IMG/VR virus record: IMGVR_UViG_3300048924_000209
Coordinates: 1-24,439 of that record
Source of the DNA: a virus
DNA length: 24,439 nt
Strand: one strand, 5' to 3'
Shown here: positions 14,378 through 21,193 of the stretch, piece after piece
How the letters are laid out: every line of letters begins with the position of its first letter
How positions within the stretch are numbered: position 1 is the first letter of the stretch
Notes under the pieces: generated by a model
What the model was told of the DNA's origin: nothing
Databases searched by the model: none
What the model saw: the letters and a program-made list of their open reading frames with translations, nothing else
Translations under genes and position numbers: made by a program

Positions 14378-15133
14378 TTAAGCGGGCGGGAACGCCAGCA
14401 TCTCGACCTGGCGGCGGCGGAATTCGGCGCTCAGAGCGCCTTCATCGCCATTTGTGCCCTCCATCCTGAGAACGACCAAGGGCGAGGGCGCGGCGCGCGA
14501 ACCCTCGTCGATATCGGTGCCTTCCGAGGTCTGGACGGTCTGCGTCGTATCGGTGTCCGGGTCCGATACACCGGATCGGTCGAGCAGATCGTCGATCGCC
14601 GCGACGCCATCCTTGTGCTTGCGCATCGCACTGCGGTGCATGTCCATGGCGTCCTCGTGGAGGCCCTTGGCATCGCGCAGGCAGCGCACCGTTTCGGTCG
14701 ACAGGGTCTTGCCGGCGCGCAGCTTGGCGTGCGCCAAGCCCCGGCGGAACGAGCGGACCGCAGGGCTGGGCGCCACCGCGATATATTCGCGCTCATCGAC
14801 CAAGAGCACGGTGTCACCCTGGTCATCGTCCTCGGCGGGCTCGACATCGCAGCCGGCGAGCGCCTCGGCAATCTCCTCCTGCGTCATGGCGAGCAGCGCC
14901 TCGCCAAGATCGGTGAACGCGGCCGCGAGCATGCCCGGGACCTTGCTCGAATCGCCTTCGATCGCCGCCTCGTATTTGGCGAGGTCGACGTGCCAGCCTA
15001 GTTCCTCGAAAAGATAGCAGAGGCTGGCGACCTGATAGAGGCCACGTTTAAACGCAATATTCCCGGAGCGAATGCCGGCATCGCGCGTGGTCACGCGGCT
15101 GGCGCTGCGTTCGTTCTGTTCGAGTTCCGGCAT
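14378..15133 (-). CDS. Putative nested scaffold protein from an internal start in the protease gene
   Basis: In the protease frame an ATG at 15133 (MPELEQNERSASRV) is preceded by GGAG eight bases away, a stronger ribosome site than many genes here have. It falls exactly after the protease domain, so it would yield a 251-residue protein equal to the C-terminal half. Lambda makes its scaffold Nu3 in the same way from inside gene C. The segment is helix-rich and acidic with a charged C-terminus, as scaffolds often are. This is inference; the alternative is a single long protease with a fused scaffold. Confidence 0.5.
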   Translation of the reverse strand: MPELEQNERSASRVTTRDAGIRSGNIAFKRGLYQVASLCYLFEELGWHVDLAKYEAAIEGDSSKVPGMLAAAFTDLGEALLAMTQEEIAEALAGCDVEPAEDDDQGDTVLLVDEREYIAVAPSPAVRSFRRGLAHAKLRAGKTLSTETVRCLRDAKGLHEDAMDMHRSAMRKHKDGVAAIDDLLDRSGVSDPDTDTTQTVQTSEGTDIDEGSRAAPSPLVVLRMEGTNGDEGALSAEFRRRQVEMLAFPPA

Positions 15134-15607
15134 GGTCTTGTCTCCATTTGCTCGGGCCGTCACGACGGCACCGGTGTCGGCCGGCACGCTGACAAACGAC
15201 AGCTCGAGCAATTCCCATTCGATGATGCGCTGGCCGCCGCGCGGCTTCTTCGGATCGAGCGGTTCCATGGTGATCGGCTCGAAGCCGATCGATACCGCCC
15301 GGATTACGCCAGCCTTCGTCAGGCCCCGGATCTCGTCGGCCTTGCACGAGATGCCGAGCGGCGCGAAACGCGCGCGCGCCGCGATCTGCGTCGGCTCGAC
15401 CGCGATATCCTCGGCATTACCGATCGGCTTGTCAGGGTCGTGCGACCAAAGGACGATCGGGTTCGCGCGGTAATTGTCGAGACGGCATCCCTGAGGCACC
15501 AACACATGGCCATCCCGCGCGAGCGACGCGGTGGACATGACGACCTCGACCTCGTCGTCACCTAGCTGGTTGATATGCGCCCGGACGAGCTTGCGGATCA
15601 TGGTCAT
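14378..15607 (-). CDS. HK97-family prohead protease with long C-terminal (scaffold-like) extension
   Basis: A 409-residue protein from the ATG at 15607, with GAGG eight bases upstream; the open frame continues upstream through the portal gene but this start follows the portal stop by 10 bases. The protease part spans about residues 1-155. It has the catalytic His (H56 in VLWSHDPDKPIG) and Ser (S137 in ELSFVSVPAD) of the U35 herpesvirus/HK97 protease fold. It cleaves the delta domain of the capsid during prohead maturation. Family members are usually about 200 residues; here a further ~250 residues follow, helical and acidic (AEDDDQGDTVLLVDE, then HEDAMDMHRSAMRKHKDG). An internal start with a good ribosome site marks the junction (see next entry). 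Confidence 0.9.
   Translation of the reverse strand: MTMIRKLVRAHINQLGDDEVEVVMSTASLARDGHVLVPQGCRLDNYRANPIVLWSHDPDKPIGNAEDIAVEPTQIAARARFAPLGISCKADEIRGLTKAGVIRAVSIGFEPITMEPLDPKKPRGGQRIIEWELLELSFVSVPADTGAVVTARANGDKTMPELEQNERSASRVTTRDAGIRSGNIAFKRGLYQVASLCYLFEELGWHVDLAKYEAAIEGDSSKVPGMLAAAFTDLGEALLAMTQEEIAEALAGCDVEPAEDDDQGDTVLLVDEREYIAVAPSPAVRSFRRGLAHAKLRAGKTLSTETVRCLRDAKGLHEDAMDMHRSAMRKHKDGVAAIDDLLDRSGVSDPDTDTTQTVQTSEGTDIDEGSRAAPSPLVVLRMEGTNGDEGALSAEFRRRQVEMLAFPPA
15142..15145 (-). promoter_or_regulatory. Internal ribosome binding site for the nested scaffold start
   Basis: GGAG eight bases before the in-frame ATG at 15133, within AAATGGAGACAAGACC on the minus strand. Confidence 0.5.
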
Positions 15608-15617
15608 CGACTGAGCC

Positions 15618-16949
15618 TCAATTCTCTGTGGCTGCATCCTGCGAGGTTGCCTGCGTCCCGCCGGTACCGGCGCCACCATCCCCGACCGTGCCGCCCTTCG
15701 GCTTCCCCGCGCCATCCGGCGCCTGGCCGGTGATGTTCGAGCCCTCGGCCGCCATGTTGGTGGGCATCATCAGGCGATCGCCGCCAGGCAGCGGCTTCTT
15801 CCCATCGACGAGCCGCTCTTCGTTCTGTGTCGTCTTGCCGGACAGGATGTTGATCCGCGACACGTTCGCCTGGGTCATCACGTCGGCGCGCAGCAGCTGG
15901 CCGAGGTCGCGCTCCAGGAACAACTCCTCCTCATACAGACCGAAGGTCCAGGCGAAGCGCTGCTCGAAATTGACGATCCGCTGCGTGATCGCCGAGTTCA
16001 CGTAATCCTGATCCTGCGCGGCAAGGTTCTGACTGGCGCCCTTGGCATCGGCGCCGACTCCGACCTTGTGTGGCGGCACGCCAAAGAACCGGCACACCTC
16101 CTCCGGCTGCATCTTGCGCTGCTCGATGAACTGCAGATCGACGGAGGTCAGCTGCAGCGCCACCGGCTCGATGCCGTCTTCCAGCACCACCGTCTTACCG
16201 GTGTTCTGATATCCGGCGTGCAGATCGTCGAACTGCGTTTTGAGGCGCTTCGCCGCGCCATCCGATAATTGCTTTGACGTCTTGAGCCAGGTTGAGGGTC
16301 GCGCGCCGTTTGCGATGAAGCGGTTCGCCTGCTGCTCAAGCGCCATCGAAAGCCCGATGGTGTCGCGCGCCATGCCGATCGTCGACACGCCGACGAGCGA
16401 ATTGAACGACATCCCGCGCAGGTGGAAGATATCCTCCGACGGGATCGCGACCGGGAAATCGCGCAGCATGGCGATCTGCCAGAGGCCGATGCGATTGACG
16501 TTATAGAAAATCGAGCCGTCACCCGCTTCCAGCACCATTACGGCGTCGGGATTGATCGGGATGAGCTCGATCGGATCACCGCGGTAGTTCCGGCGAATAG
16601 CCGCATAGGCATTGCCGCGAAGCAAAAGGCCGACCCACATCTGCCGGTCAAATTCGAACCAGGTCTGCTGGCGATTGGGCCGCGCGAATAGGTTATTGAG
16701 GAGATGATGTGTGACCCGCTCCTTGCTGCCATCGGCAAGTTTAGCGAAAATACCCGGCGAGCAGCGCGCCAGGTCGGTCGAAAGTCGATCGACGCAGCCG
16801 TAAACGGTCGAGACCGTCATCGCCGAGGCCTGGCTGATCTGCGCACCAGACGCCGACGCGATCGATCCCAGCGGGGGAATCATGCCATAGGACGGCGTGC
16901 CGGCGCTGGCGCGCTCCATGGGCGCCGCCATGCGGCTCAACATTCCCAT
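15618..16949 (-). CDS. Portal protein, HK97 family
   Basis: A 443-residue protein. The frame is open further upstream, but the ATG at 16949 (MGMLSRMAAPMERASAG) overlaps the stop of the small membrane protein (TGATG). Family features include MTVSTVYGCVDRLSTDLARC near residue 40, WFEFDRQMWVGLLLRGNAYA, LIPINPDAVMV and the clip/stem region VDLQFIEQRKMQPEEVCRFF-GVPPHKVG. The C-terminal ~40 residues are Gly/Thr/Asp-rich and likely disordered. The portal forms the 12-subunit ring through which terminase drives DNA. Its place between terminase and protease is standard. Confidence 0.94.
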   Translation of the reverse strand: MGMLSRMAAPMERASAGTPSYGMIPPLGSIASASGAQISQASAMTVSTVYGCVDRLSTDLARCSPGIFAKLADGSKERVTHHLLNNLFARPNRQQTWFEFDRQMWVGLLLRGNAYAAIRRNYRGDPIELIPINPDAVMVLEAGDGSIFYNVNRIGLWQIAMLRDFPVAIPSEDIFHLRGMSFNSLVGVSTIGMARDTIGLSMALEQQANRFIANGARPSTWLKTSKQLSDGAAKRLKTQFDDLHAGYQNTGKTVVLEDGIEPVALQLTSVDLQFIEQRKMQPEEVCRFFGVPPHKVGVGADAKGASQNLAAQDQDYVNSAITQRIVNFEQRFAWTFGLYEEELFLERDLGQLLRADVMTQANVSRINILSGKTTQNEERLVDGKKPLPGGDRLMMPTNMAAEGSNITGQAPDGAGKPKGGTVGDGGAGTGGTQATSQDAATEN

Positions 16950-17137
16950 CAGCCGGATTTCCGAGCAGCCAACCAGGCGCCACCAAGAAGGAACAGCCCT
17001 CCAACGATGGGGCCGGCCGGATGATAGGCGAGGTTTGCGCCATAGGTGATCAGGGCGGCGCCGGTCAGGGCCGCCGCATCCTGCATGAAGCTGGAAACGA
17101 GGCTTGCGGCGCGCTGCCGGGTATCCGGATCGATCAT
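16949..17137 (-). CDS. Small two-helix membrane protein between terminase and portal
   Basis: A 62-residue protein with two hydrophobic segments, about residues 22-40 (DAAALTGAALITYGANLAY) and 46-60 (GPIVGGLFLLGGAWLA), ending in basic residues. The ATG at 17137 is chosen because GAGG lies six bases before it; a GTG at 17149 overlapping the terminase stop is the other option and would add four residues. Not recognised by family. The form recalls holins, but its place in the packaging module argues for a membrane or morphogenesis role. Function open. Confidence 0.75.
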   Translation of the reverse strand: MIDPDTRQRAASLVSSFMQDAAALTGAALITYGANLAYHPAGPIVGGLFLLGGAWLAARKSG

Positions 17138-17145
17138 CGCTGGCC

Positions 17146-18924
17146 TCACAATACGAGAAGGCCGCGCGTCTCATAGAGCGAGCGCCGCGCCTCTGGGTTG
17201 GTTGCCATCACGGTCACGGCGTCGAACAGCGCCATCGCCGGATCGATCTTCGCGTCGCCGGCATTCTGCTTGGTGGCGCGGATGGCCGTGGCCGTATTCT
17301 CAATCTTCAGGTTGGAGACGCACCAGTCCATCATGGCCTGGTCGGCATGGACGAGCGTGCCATTTGCCAACTTGCGTTCCGCCGTCTTTAGCGCGTTCAT
17401 CATCGCGTAGCCCTGCGCTGCGCCGATGACGTAATTGCTCCCGGAATCCCGGTTTTCCTGAGTTATGCCGACACTGGCCAGCGCATCGATCATTTCGCCG
17501 AGGCCAGCTGGATCGACCGCCACGCAGCAGAGAAGCCCGGCGTCCTTGATGCGGACGATGATCTCAAGGATCGCGGCGACATCGGCCGGGAGACCTTCAG
17601 TCATCTCGCCGTTTTCAAGGATCGTAAGTTCGCCTGCGTCCTCGAGATCGTGGAGCTTTTCGACAATCGTCATGCGGCGGTCGAGGACAACCTTGTGGGC
17701 CCAGGCATAGCTCCATGAAAGCCAGCGCTTGACGCGCTTTTTGCCGCCGGACGCTTCCTGAGATTCCTCTTCTGATGCCGTTTCTGCGGCTACCTCGATC
17801 TCCTGAGGTTCGCGGCCGAGGACGGTGAGGCCATGGAGATCATCCAGACCGCCGCCATCCAGGCCGACGATGATTACCTCGCAGCGCTCGATAATGGTAT
17901 CGAGCGTGATGGTCGGGTCCGCGCGGTCCTTCCAGAATTCGGCGCCGACCCAATTGTCGGAACGCGCGCCCATGCCGGGCTCGATATTAAGGGACTTGGC
18001 GAAGAAGCCGACGAGCGACTTTTGCCCCTCGCGCTTCGCTTCCTCATAGTCATCAAGCAGGGATTGCTCATCGACTGAGGCGCCAAGGTTCGGGTTCGGA
18101 ATGTAGAAGTTCCGAGGATCCTTGTAATCCTCGGATTTGACCATGTGGGGCGGGAATTCGTAGAGAAATCCCATTGAGCGAGGGACGATAATCTTGCCGT
18201 CGCGGATATCCCTAAAGCGCCGAAGCCATTCGAGAAAGACCCCTTCCGGCGGATCGTCGGCCTGCGTCGTCAGCGCGATTACGAACCCCTCGGGCCGACT
18301 CTTGAGGCCGCCCATCGCCTCACGCATCATGTTCCTGGCGTTAGGGCGCTTCCCGAACAACCATAGTTCATCGAACAGGACGCCGGTCGATTTTCCGCCA
18401 GCAACTGTCTCGGAATCCGCGGCGAGGATCTTCAACTGCGCCTTGGTGAACCGATGCTCGATCAGCCTCTGGTGCGCGACTGGCTTCAAGATTCGCTTGA
18501 GCTCAGGATGCTCCGCGACGAAGTCCATCGCCGGCTCAGCTGAATTCTTCGCGACCTCGATCGTCGGCGCGATAATCGTGTACTGGGCCGAGTGGCGCTC
18601 GTTGCGCATCAGCTCCGTCAGCATGATGCCGGCAGCGCGGGTGGATTTCGTGTTCTTCTTGGCGATCAGCTCGAAGAACTTGTTGATTTCCCGACGACCA
18701 GTTTCCGGATTGTACGAGCCGAAAACCGCCCGGGGTAGGTCGAAGGTCCAGTCGCGCCCAATATCGCCGAAGGTGGGCTTCCCGATCATGTCGACGATCG
18801 GCAAGTCCTTGAAAATGGCAAGGCCGGCTTCAGCCTCCTCCGGGAATAGGGGCTCGCACGGCATCAGCGACCGGCGCCCAACAATCCTTTCCTCCCAGTC
18901 TAGGCAGGCGGTCGACCATTCCAC
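17146..18924 (-). CDS. terL: Terminase large subunit (HK97-type)
   Basis: A 592-residue protein, GTG start at 18924, 2 bases after the small terminase stop; WSTACLDWEERIVGRRSLMP at residues 3-22 is the usual N-terminus, which supports the GTG. The ATPase has a Walker A-like LIAKKNTKS at 86-94, Walker B VLFDE at 182-186 and a coupling ALTTQ at 217-221. The RNase H-like nuclease has acidic residues at D356 (VGLDGGG), D471 (AVDPAG) and D568 (ALFDAV). An acidic then lysine-rich insert (about 377-399, ETASEEESQEASGGKK) lies inside the nuclease domain. It cuts and pumps the genome into the prohead. The neighbouring small subunit and HNH protein complete a packaging set. Confidence 0.95.
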   Translation of the reverse strand: MEWSTACLDWEERIVGRRSLMPCEPLFPEEAEAGLAIFKDLPIVDMIGKPTFGDIGRDWTFDLPRAVFGSYNPETGRREINKFFELIAKKNTKSTRAAGIMLTELMRNERHSAQYTIIAPTIEVAKNSAEPAMDFVAEHPELKRILKPVAHQRLIEHRFTKAQLKILAADSETVAGGKSTGVLFDELWLFGKRPNARNMMREAMGGLKSRPEGFVIALTTQADDPPEGVFLEWLRRFRDIRDGKIIVPRSMGFLYEFPPHMVKSEDYKDPRNFYIPNPNLGASVDEQSLLDDYEEAKREGQKSLVGFFAKSLNIEPGMGARSDNWVGAEFWKDRADPTITLDTIIERCEVIIVGLDGGGLDDLHGLTVLGREPQEIEVAAETASEEESQEASGGKKRVKRWLSWSYAWAHKVVLDRRMTIVEKLHDLEDAGELTILENGEMTEGLPADVAAILEIIVRIKDAGLLCCVAVDPAGLGEMIDALASVGITQENRDSGSNYVIGAAQGYAMMNALKTAERKLANGTLVHADQAMMDWCVSNLKIENTATAIRATKQNAGDAKIDPAMALFDAVTVMATNPEARRSLYETRGLLVL

Positions 18925-18926
18925 GA

Positions 18927-19535
18927 TCAGCTGCGCTTATCGACTGGCTTGCCGTTCGCCGTTGCCAGGCGCGGGGCGGCGCGGGGCGCGAATTTGCTGC
19001 CCTCGGTCACGACAGCTTCTGCATCCGCCTTGGCAGCGGCTTTCTTGCCGACATACCCAGCACCAAGCGCCGGCCCACCTTCGCCCACCTCAACGACCTG
19101 GGTTAGCGCCTCGAGCTTGTTGGTCGCACCTACGGTGCCCGCGCGCATCTGGACGTCGAGTTGGTCGAGCACCTTGGCGCGATAGACCGCGCCGCCGATC
19201 TCGATCTCCCGTTGAAAGTCGACCTTGAAGGTGTCGAAATCTGGCTCGGTCTCATAACCCAACGCATAGGCAACCTGTCGGATCGGCATTTTACATCCGA
19301 CGTACCGCTTGACCTTCTCCCGCTGCTCATCGGTCACTTTGCGAACGGGAGTCGTCGCCTCGCGCGATTTCTTGGCGGAAAAAATCTCCTCCTGAAAATA
19401 TTTCCGGAAGGTGGGAAGGGAGTAACCGAGCAGCTTCGCCAAGTCACTGATCGGAGCCTTATCCGCCAGTAATTCCGTGACTTTCTTGCGATCTGCCTTG
19501 GTCGGCGCTTTGGTCGGTCGGCCGGCTTTGGACAT
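18927..19535 (-). CDS. Terminase small subunit-like protein with two HTH units
   Basis: A 202-residue protein immediately before terL. Two related helix-turn-helix units are visible: residues 19-51 (ADKAPISDLAKLLGYSLPTF, ending FQEEI) and 75-111 (GCKMPIRQVAYALGY, then TFKVDFQREI). The C-terminal third is Ala/Gly/Lys-rich. Small terminases bind the packaging start site on DNA. The start ATG at 19535 has no strong ribosome site, only GGGGGCCCC upstream. The call relies on the HTH content and position. Confidence 0.82.
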   Translation of the reverse strand: MSKAGRPTKAPTKADRKKVTELLADKAPISDLAKLLGYSLPTFRKYFQEEIFSAKKSREATTPVRKVTDEQREKVKRYVGCKMPIRQVAYALGYETEPDFDTFKVDFQREIEIGGAVYRAKVLDQLDVQMRAGTVGATNKLEALTQVVEVGEGGPALGAGYVGKKAAAKADAEAVVTEGSKFAPRAAPRLATANGKPVDKRS

Positions 19536-19783
19536 GAGTCGGGGCCCCCGAATAATTTTCAGTTGCCCTCGCCGACCGTGCGCCGGTAAATCGCGGCACA
19601 GAAAAAAATCTCTGCGTGGGTACCAACGCGGTTGGCGGCCCGGCTCGGCCGGAGGGCTAAACCCCCTAGGGGGTTGGCACGGTCTTTGCCGGGATGATCG
19701 CCTTCGATCGTTGCTCGGTCGCGCAATATTGTTACGTCACGCGGCGCAGGTGCGAGGGTTAGCCTCCAGGACTTTGCTACTCG
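19536..19783. other. Gene-free gap between HNH and small terminase; candidate cos / promoter region
   Basis: No convincing gene is seen in these 248 bases. They hold a perfect 16-bp palindrome (19660-19675), a second small inverted repeat CCAAC-GCG-GTTGG (19623-19635), GGGGCCCC (19541-19548) and an A7 tract (19602-19608). In HK97 the cohesive-end site lies between the HNH gene and the small terminase gene, which is the same arrangement. A late promoter could also be here, but no clear -35/-10 pair was found. Confidence 0.5.
19660..19675. repeat. Perfect 16-bp palindrome AACCCCCTAGGGGGTT
   Basis: A loop-free inverted repeat centred on CTAG in the gap before the small terminase gene. It may be a protein-binding or terminase cutting site. 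The symmetry is certain; the role is inferred. Confidence 0.6.
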
Positions 19784-20113
19784 TCACCGCCCGCGTCGTG
19801 CGGCCCGAGCCTTCGCGGTCTTCGCCCCGTGGTGCGCGCCGCAGAGGCACTGGCCGTTCGTCACGTCGTAGAGCGGACCGCCGTCGCGCACCTCTTCCTT
19901 GTGGTCTGCGAACATGCGGTGGCGGGGCTCTGCTTTCAAGCACCGCACCCCGTTGTCGACCGCCTCGCACCGGCGCCCGGCGCGTGCGATCACCGCCTCG
20001 CGCCACCGCTTGAACTCCGGTGAGCTATAGATGGGACGGGCCGTCTTCGGTGGGACGGTCACGCGTCGCATGTCGGAAGCGGCGATACGCAAGCCCATGA
20101 CTGGCAGTGCCAT
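19784..20113 (-). CDS. HNH endonuclease of the packaging module
   Basis: A 109-residue protein. The HNH site is clear: D70-H71 in MFADHKEEV, N86 in DVTNGQ and H95 in CGAHHGAKT. Zinc ligands are C49 and C58 on one side, and C91 with H94 on the other, where a CxxC is more usual. The start ATG at 20113 has AAGGGAAG just upstream; shorter starts at 20098 and 20071 are possible. HNH proteins next to terminase, such as HK97 gp74, are needed for specific cos cutting together with the terminase. The position ahead of terS and the intervening gap support that role. Confidence 0.9.
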   Translation of the reverse strand: MALPVMGLRIAASDMRRVTVPPKTARPIYSSPEFKRWREAVIARAGRRCEAVDNGVRCLKAEPRHRMFADHKEEVRDGGPLYDVTNGQCLCGAHHGAKTAKARAARRGR

Positions 20114-20146
20114 CGCCGCTTCCCTTCGATCAGCCGGACTGGCTGG

Positions 20147-20473
20147 TTACGCGCTGACGACCGGCGCGGTGGCGTCGCCTGCCTGAGCAGTGGTCTCAGA
20201 CTGCGGCTCGGCCACCGGCGCGGTAGACTGAGGAAGGATCGACCGCAGCGATGCGGTCACGGCGTCGATGTCGGCGGTCTTGTCGGCGTTGGCCAGGTCG
20301 CCCTGCAGCGAGGTGACATAGGCAGCAACGTCAGCAGCTGCGGCCTTGAGGTTGTCGATTGCGTCCATGTTAAGCTCCTGCGTTGGGGTGGGCAGCGGAT
20401 AGCGTCCGATGAGGACGCGAAAGGCGAACTGGATGCGGGCAGCGATATCGCTGATGCGGCCGGTCAAGGTCAT
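20147..20473 (-). CDS. Small protein with two in-frame starts, helical N-terminus and disordered tail
   Basis: The long form is 108 residues from the ATG at 20473, with GGAG six bases before it; a second ATG at 20368 has AGGAG seven bases before it and gives a 73-residue form (MDAIDNLKAAAADVAAYVTS). The first 35 residues are basic and partly hydrophobic (IAARIQFAFRVLIGRYPLPT); the core is helical; the last 30 are Pro/Ala/Thr/Glu-rich. No family recognised. Two strong ribosome sites in the same frame suggest both forms are made. It precedes the HNH gene by 33 bases. Confidence 0.62.
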   Translation of the reverse strand: MTLTGRISDIAARIQFAFRVLIGRYPLPTPTQELNMDAIDNLKAAAADVAAYVTSLQGDLANADKTADIDAVTASLRSILPQSTAPVAEPQSETTAQAGDATAPVVSA

Positions 20474-20494
20474 GCAGATCTCCGGTGGCGCCGA

Positions 20495-20665
20495 TCAGCC
20501 GCGCACTGCAGCGCGGGCGATGGCGCAGATGCGCTCGACCTCAGCGATGCGGCGCTCGGCAAATGCGACATTCGGAGCCGGCTCGCGGAAGTCGAACACA
20601 ACCGAGTGAAGGTCCGTGGCGCAGCGCTCAAGGATGTCGGCGGTGGATCGTACGGCCTGGGCCAT
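20495..20665 (-). CDS. Small hypothetical protein
   Basis: A 56-residue helical protein (MAQAVRSTADILERCATDLH, then AERRIAEVERICAIARAAV). The ATG at 20665 is chosen because GGAGG lies five bases upstream. The frame runs on to an ATG at 20887 but that extension has no ribosome site and unusual composition. It is the first gene of the leftward block after the tRNA. Function unknown. Confidence 0.6.
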   Translation of the reverse strand: MAQAVRSTADILERCATDLHSVVFDFREPAPNVAFAERRIAEVERICAIARAAVRG

Positions 20666-21011
20666 CACTGCCTCCGACACACGATGTGGCGGAGGGCGAC
20701 CCAACTGGCCGCCCTCCTCATAGGGATCAGTGCACGGCAGCGCGCCGGTCACCACCGTGTAAACGGCCCCCGTATCAATTGGTGGGGCGGCCCCGATCCT
20801 TTGCCCGCTGCGACGCTCGCGGAGGTCGGTTGCTATAACGGCCCGCCCCGGCCGGCTCTGCCTTTCGGCTCGGCGGTCGCCCATCACTTCATGAGGAAAT
20901 GCAGGGCTGTCATGGCCGGGGGTTTGGCTTGTTCCGATGGTCGCCGGGACGGTGCGTCTAAACCGTTGCCCTTTGCCCAGCGGGCCGCGCCCCCTTTCTG
21001 GGGTATCTAAA
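20666..21011. other. Gene-poor stretch between the first small gene and the tRNA
   Basis: No convincing start plus ribosome site is seen on either strand. It includes an 8-bp GC-rich inverted repeat (20691-20717) and a C4/G4 hairpin just downstream of the tRNA. The frames open here are most likely chance in GC-rich DNA. Confidence 0.5.
20691..20717 (-). other. GC-rich hairpin upstream of the 56-residue gene
   Basis: Perfect 8-bp arms GGAGGGCG and CGCCCTCC with an 11-base loop, 26 bases before the ATG at 20665. No T-run follows on either side, so this is not a standard terminator; it may be a leader structure. Confidence 0.4.
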
Positions 21012-21085
21012 TGGCGGGGGCCAGATTTGAACTGGCGACCTTCAGGTCATGACCCTGACGAGCTACCGGGCTGCTCTACCCCACG
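21012..21085 (-). tRNA. tRNA-Met (CAT), initiator-like
   Basis: The complement of 21012-21085 folds as a cloverleaf: acceptor 1-7 CGTGGGG with CCCCGCC, D-arm GAGC/GCTC, anticodon stem TCAGG/CCTGA around loop GTCATGA, T-arm GCCAG/CTGGC with TTCAAAT. The anticodon CAT is at 21049-21051. Initiator marks are an unpaired C1-C72 and A11:U24 in the D-stem. The stem has A29:U41 in place of the first of three G:C pairs. Unusual points are G32 and G37 in the loop, a U3-G70 wobble and no encoded CCA. It lies on the same strand as the late block, between the NusG-like gene and the structural genes. Confidence 0.85.
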
Positions 21086-21117
21086 TCCGACGATTTCAGG
21101 TAGCCTTCGGAATTCGC

Positions 21118-21135
21118 CGGAAGCGCGTGCTTCCG
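21118..21135 (-). other. 7-bp hairpin between the NusG-like gene and the tRNA
   Basis: CGGAAGC-ACGC-GCTTCCG on the minus strand, 33 bases before the tRNA 5' end and about 60 after the NusG-like stop. It has no T-run; a tRNA processing element or an antitermination-sensitive pause site is possible. A further 5-bp hairpin with loop TTGA sits over the NusG-like stop at 21189-21202. Confidence 0.4.
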
Positions 21136-21193
21136 TACGGGAGATGACGCGCGCAAGGAAATCTATTCCCAGATCAACAGCGTCGACAGCCGC

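Noticed and set aside
12946-14469. A 507-residue plus-strand open frame
   Set aside because: Antisense to the major capsid gene, which has clear family motifs; no start signal.
1-20665. The block as a true gene transfer agent cluster
   Set aside because: The HNH nuclease, doubled-HTH small terminase, candidate cos, glycosyltransferase and nearby tRNA and early-type operon fit a phage better; only the baseplate order matches.
20666-20887. N-terminal extension of the 56-residue gene to an ATG at 20887
   Set aside because: The extension has no ribosome site and odd composition, while the ATG at 20665 has GGAGG at good spacing.
21012-21085. The tRNA as a prophage attachment site
   Set aside because: No integrase gene and no second copy of the tRNA 3' end were seen in the window, so there is no support for an att site.
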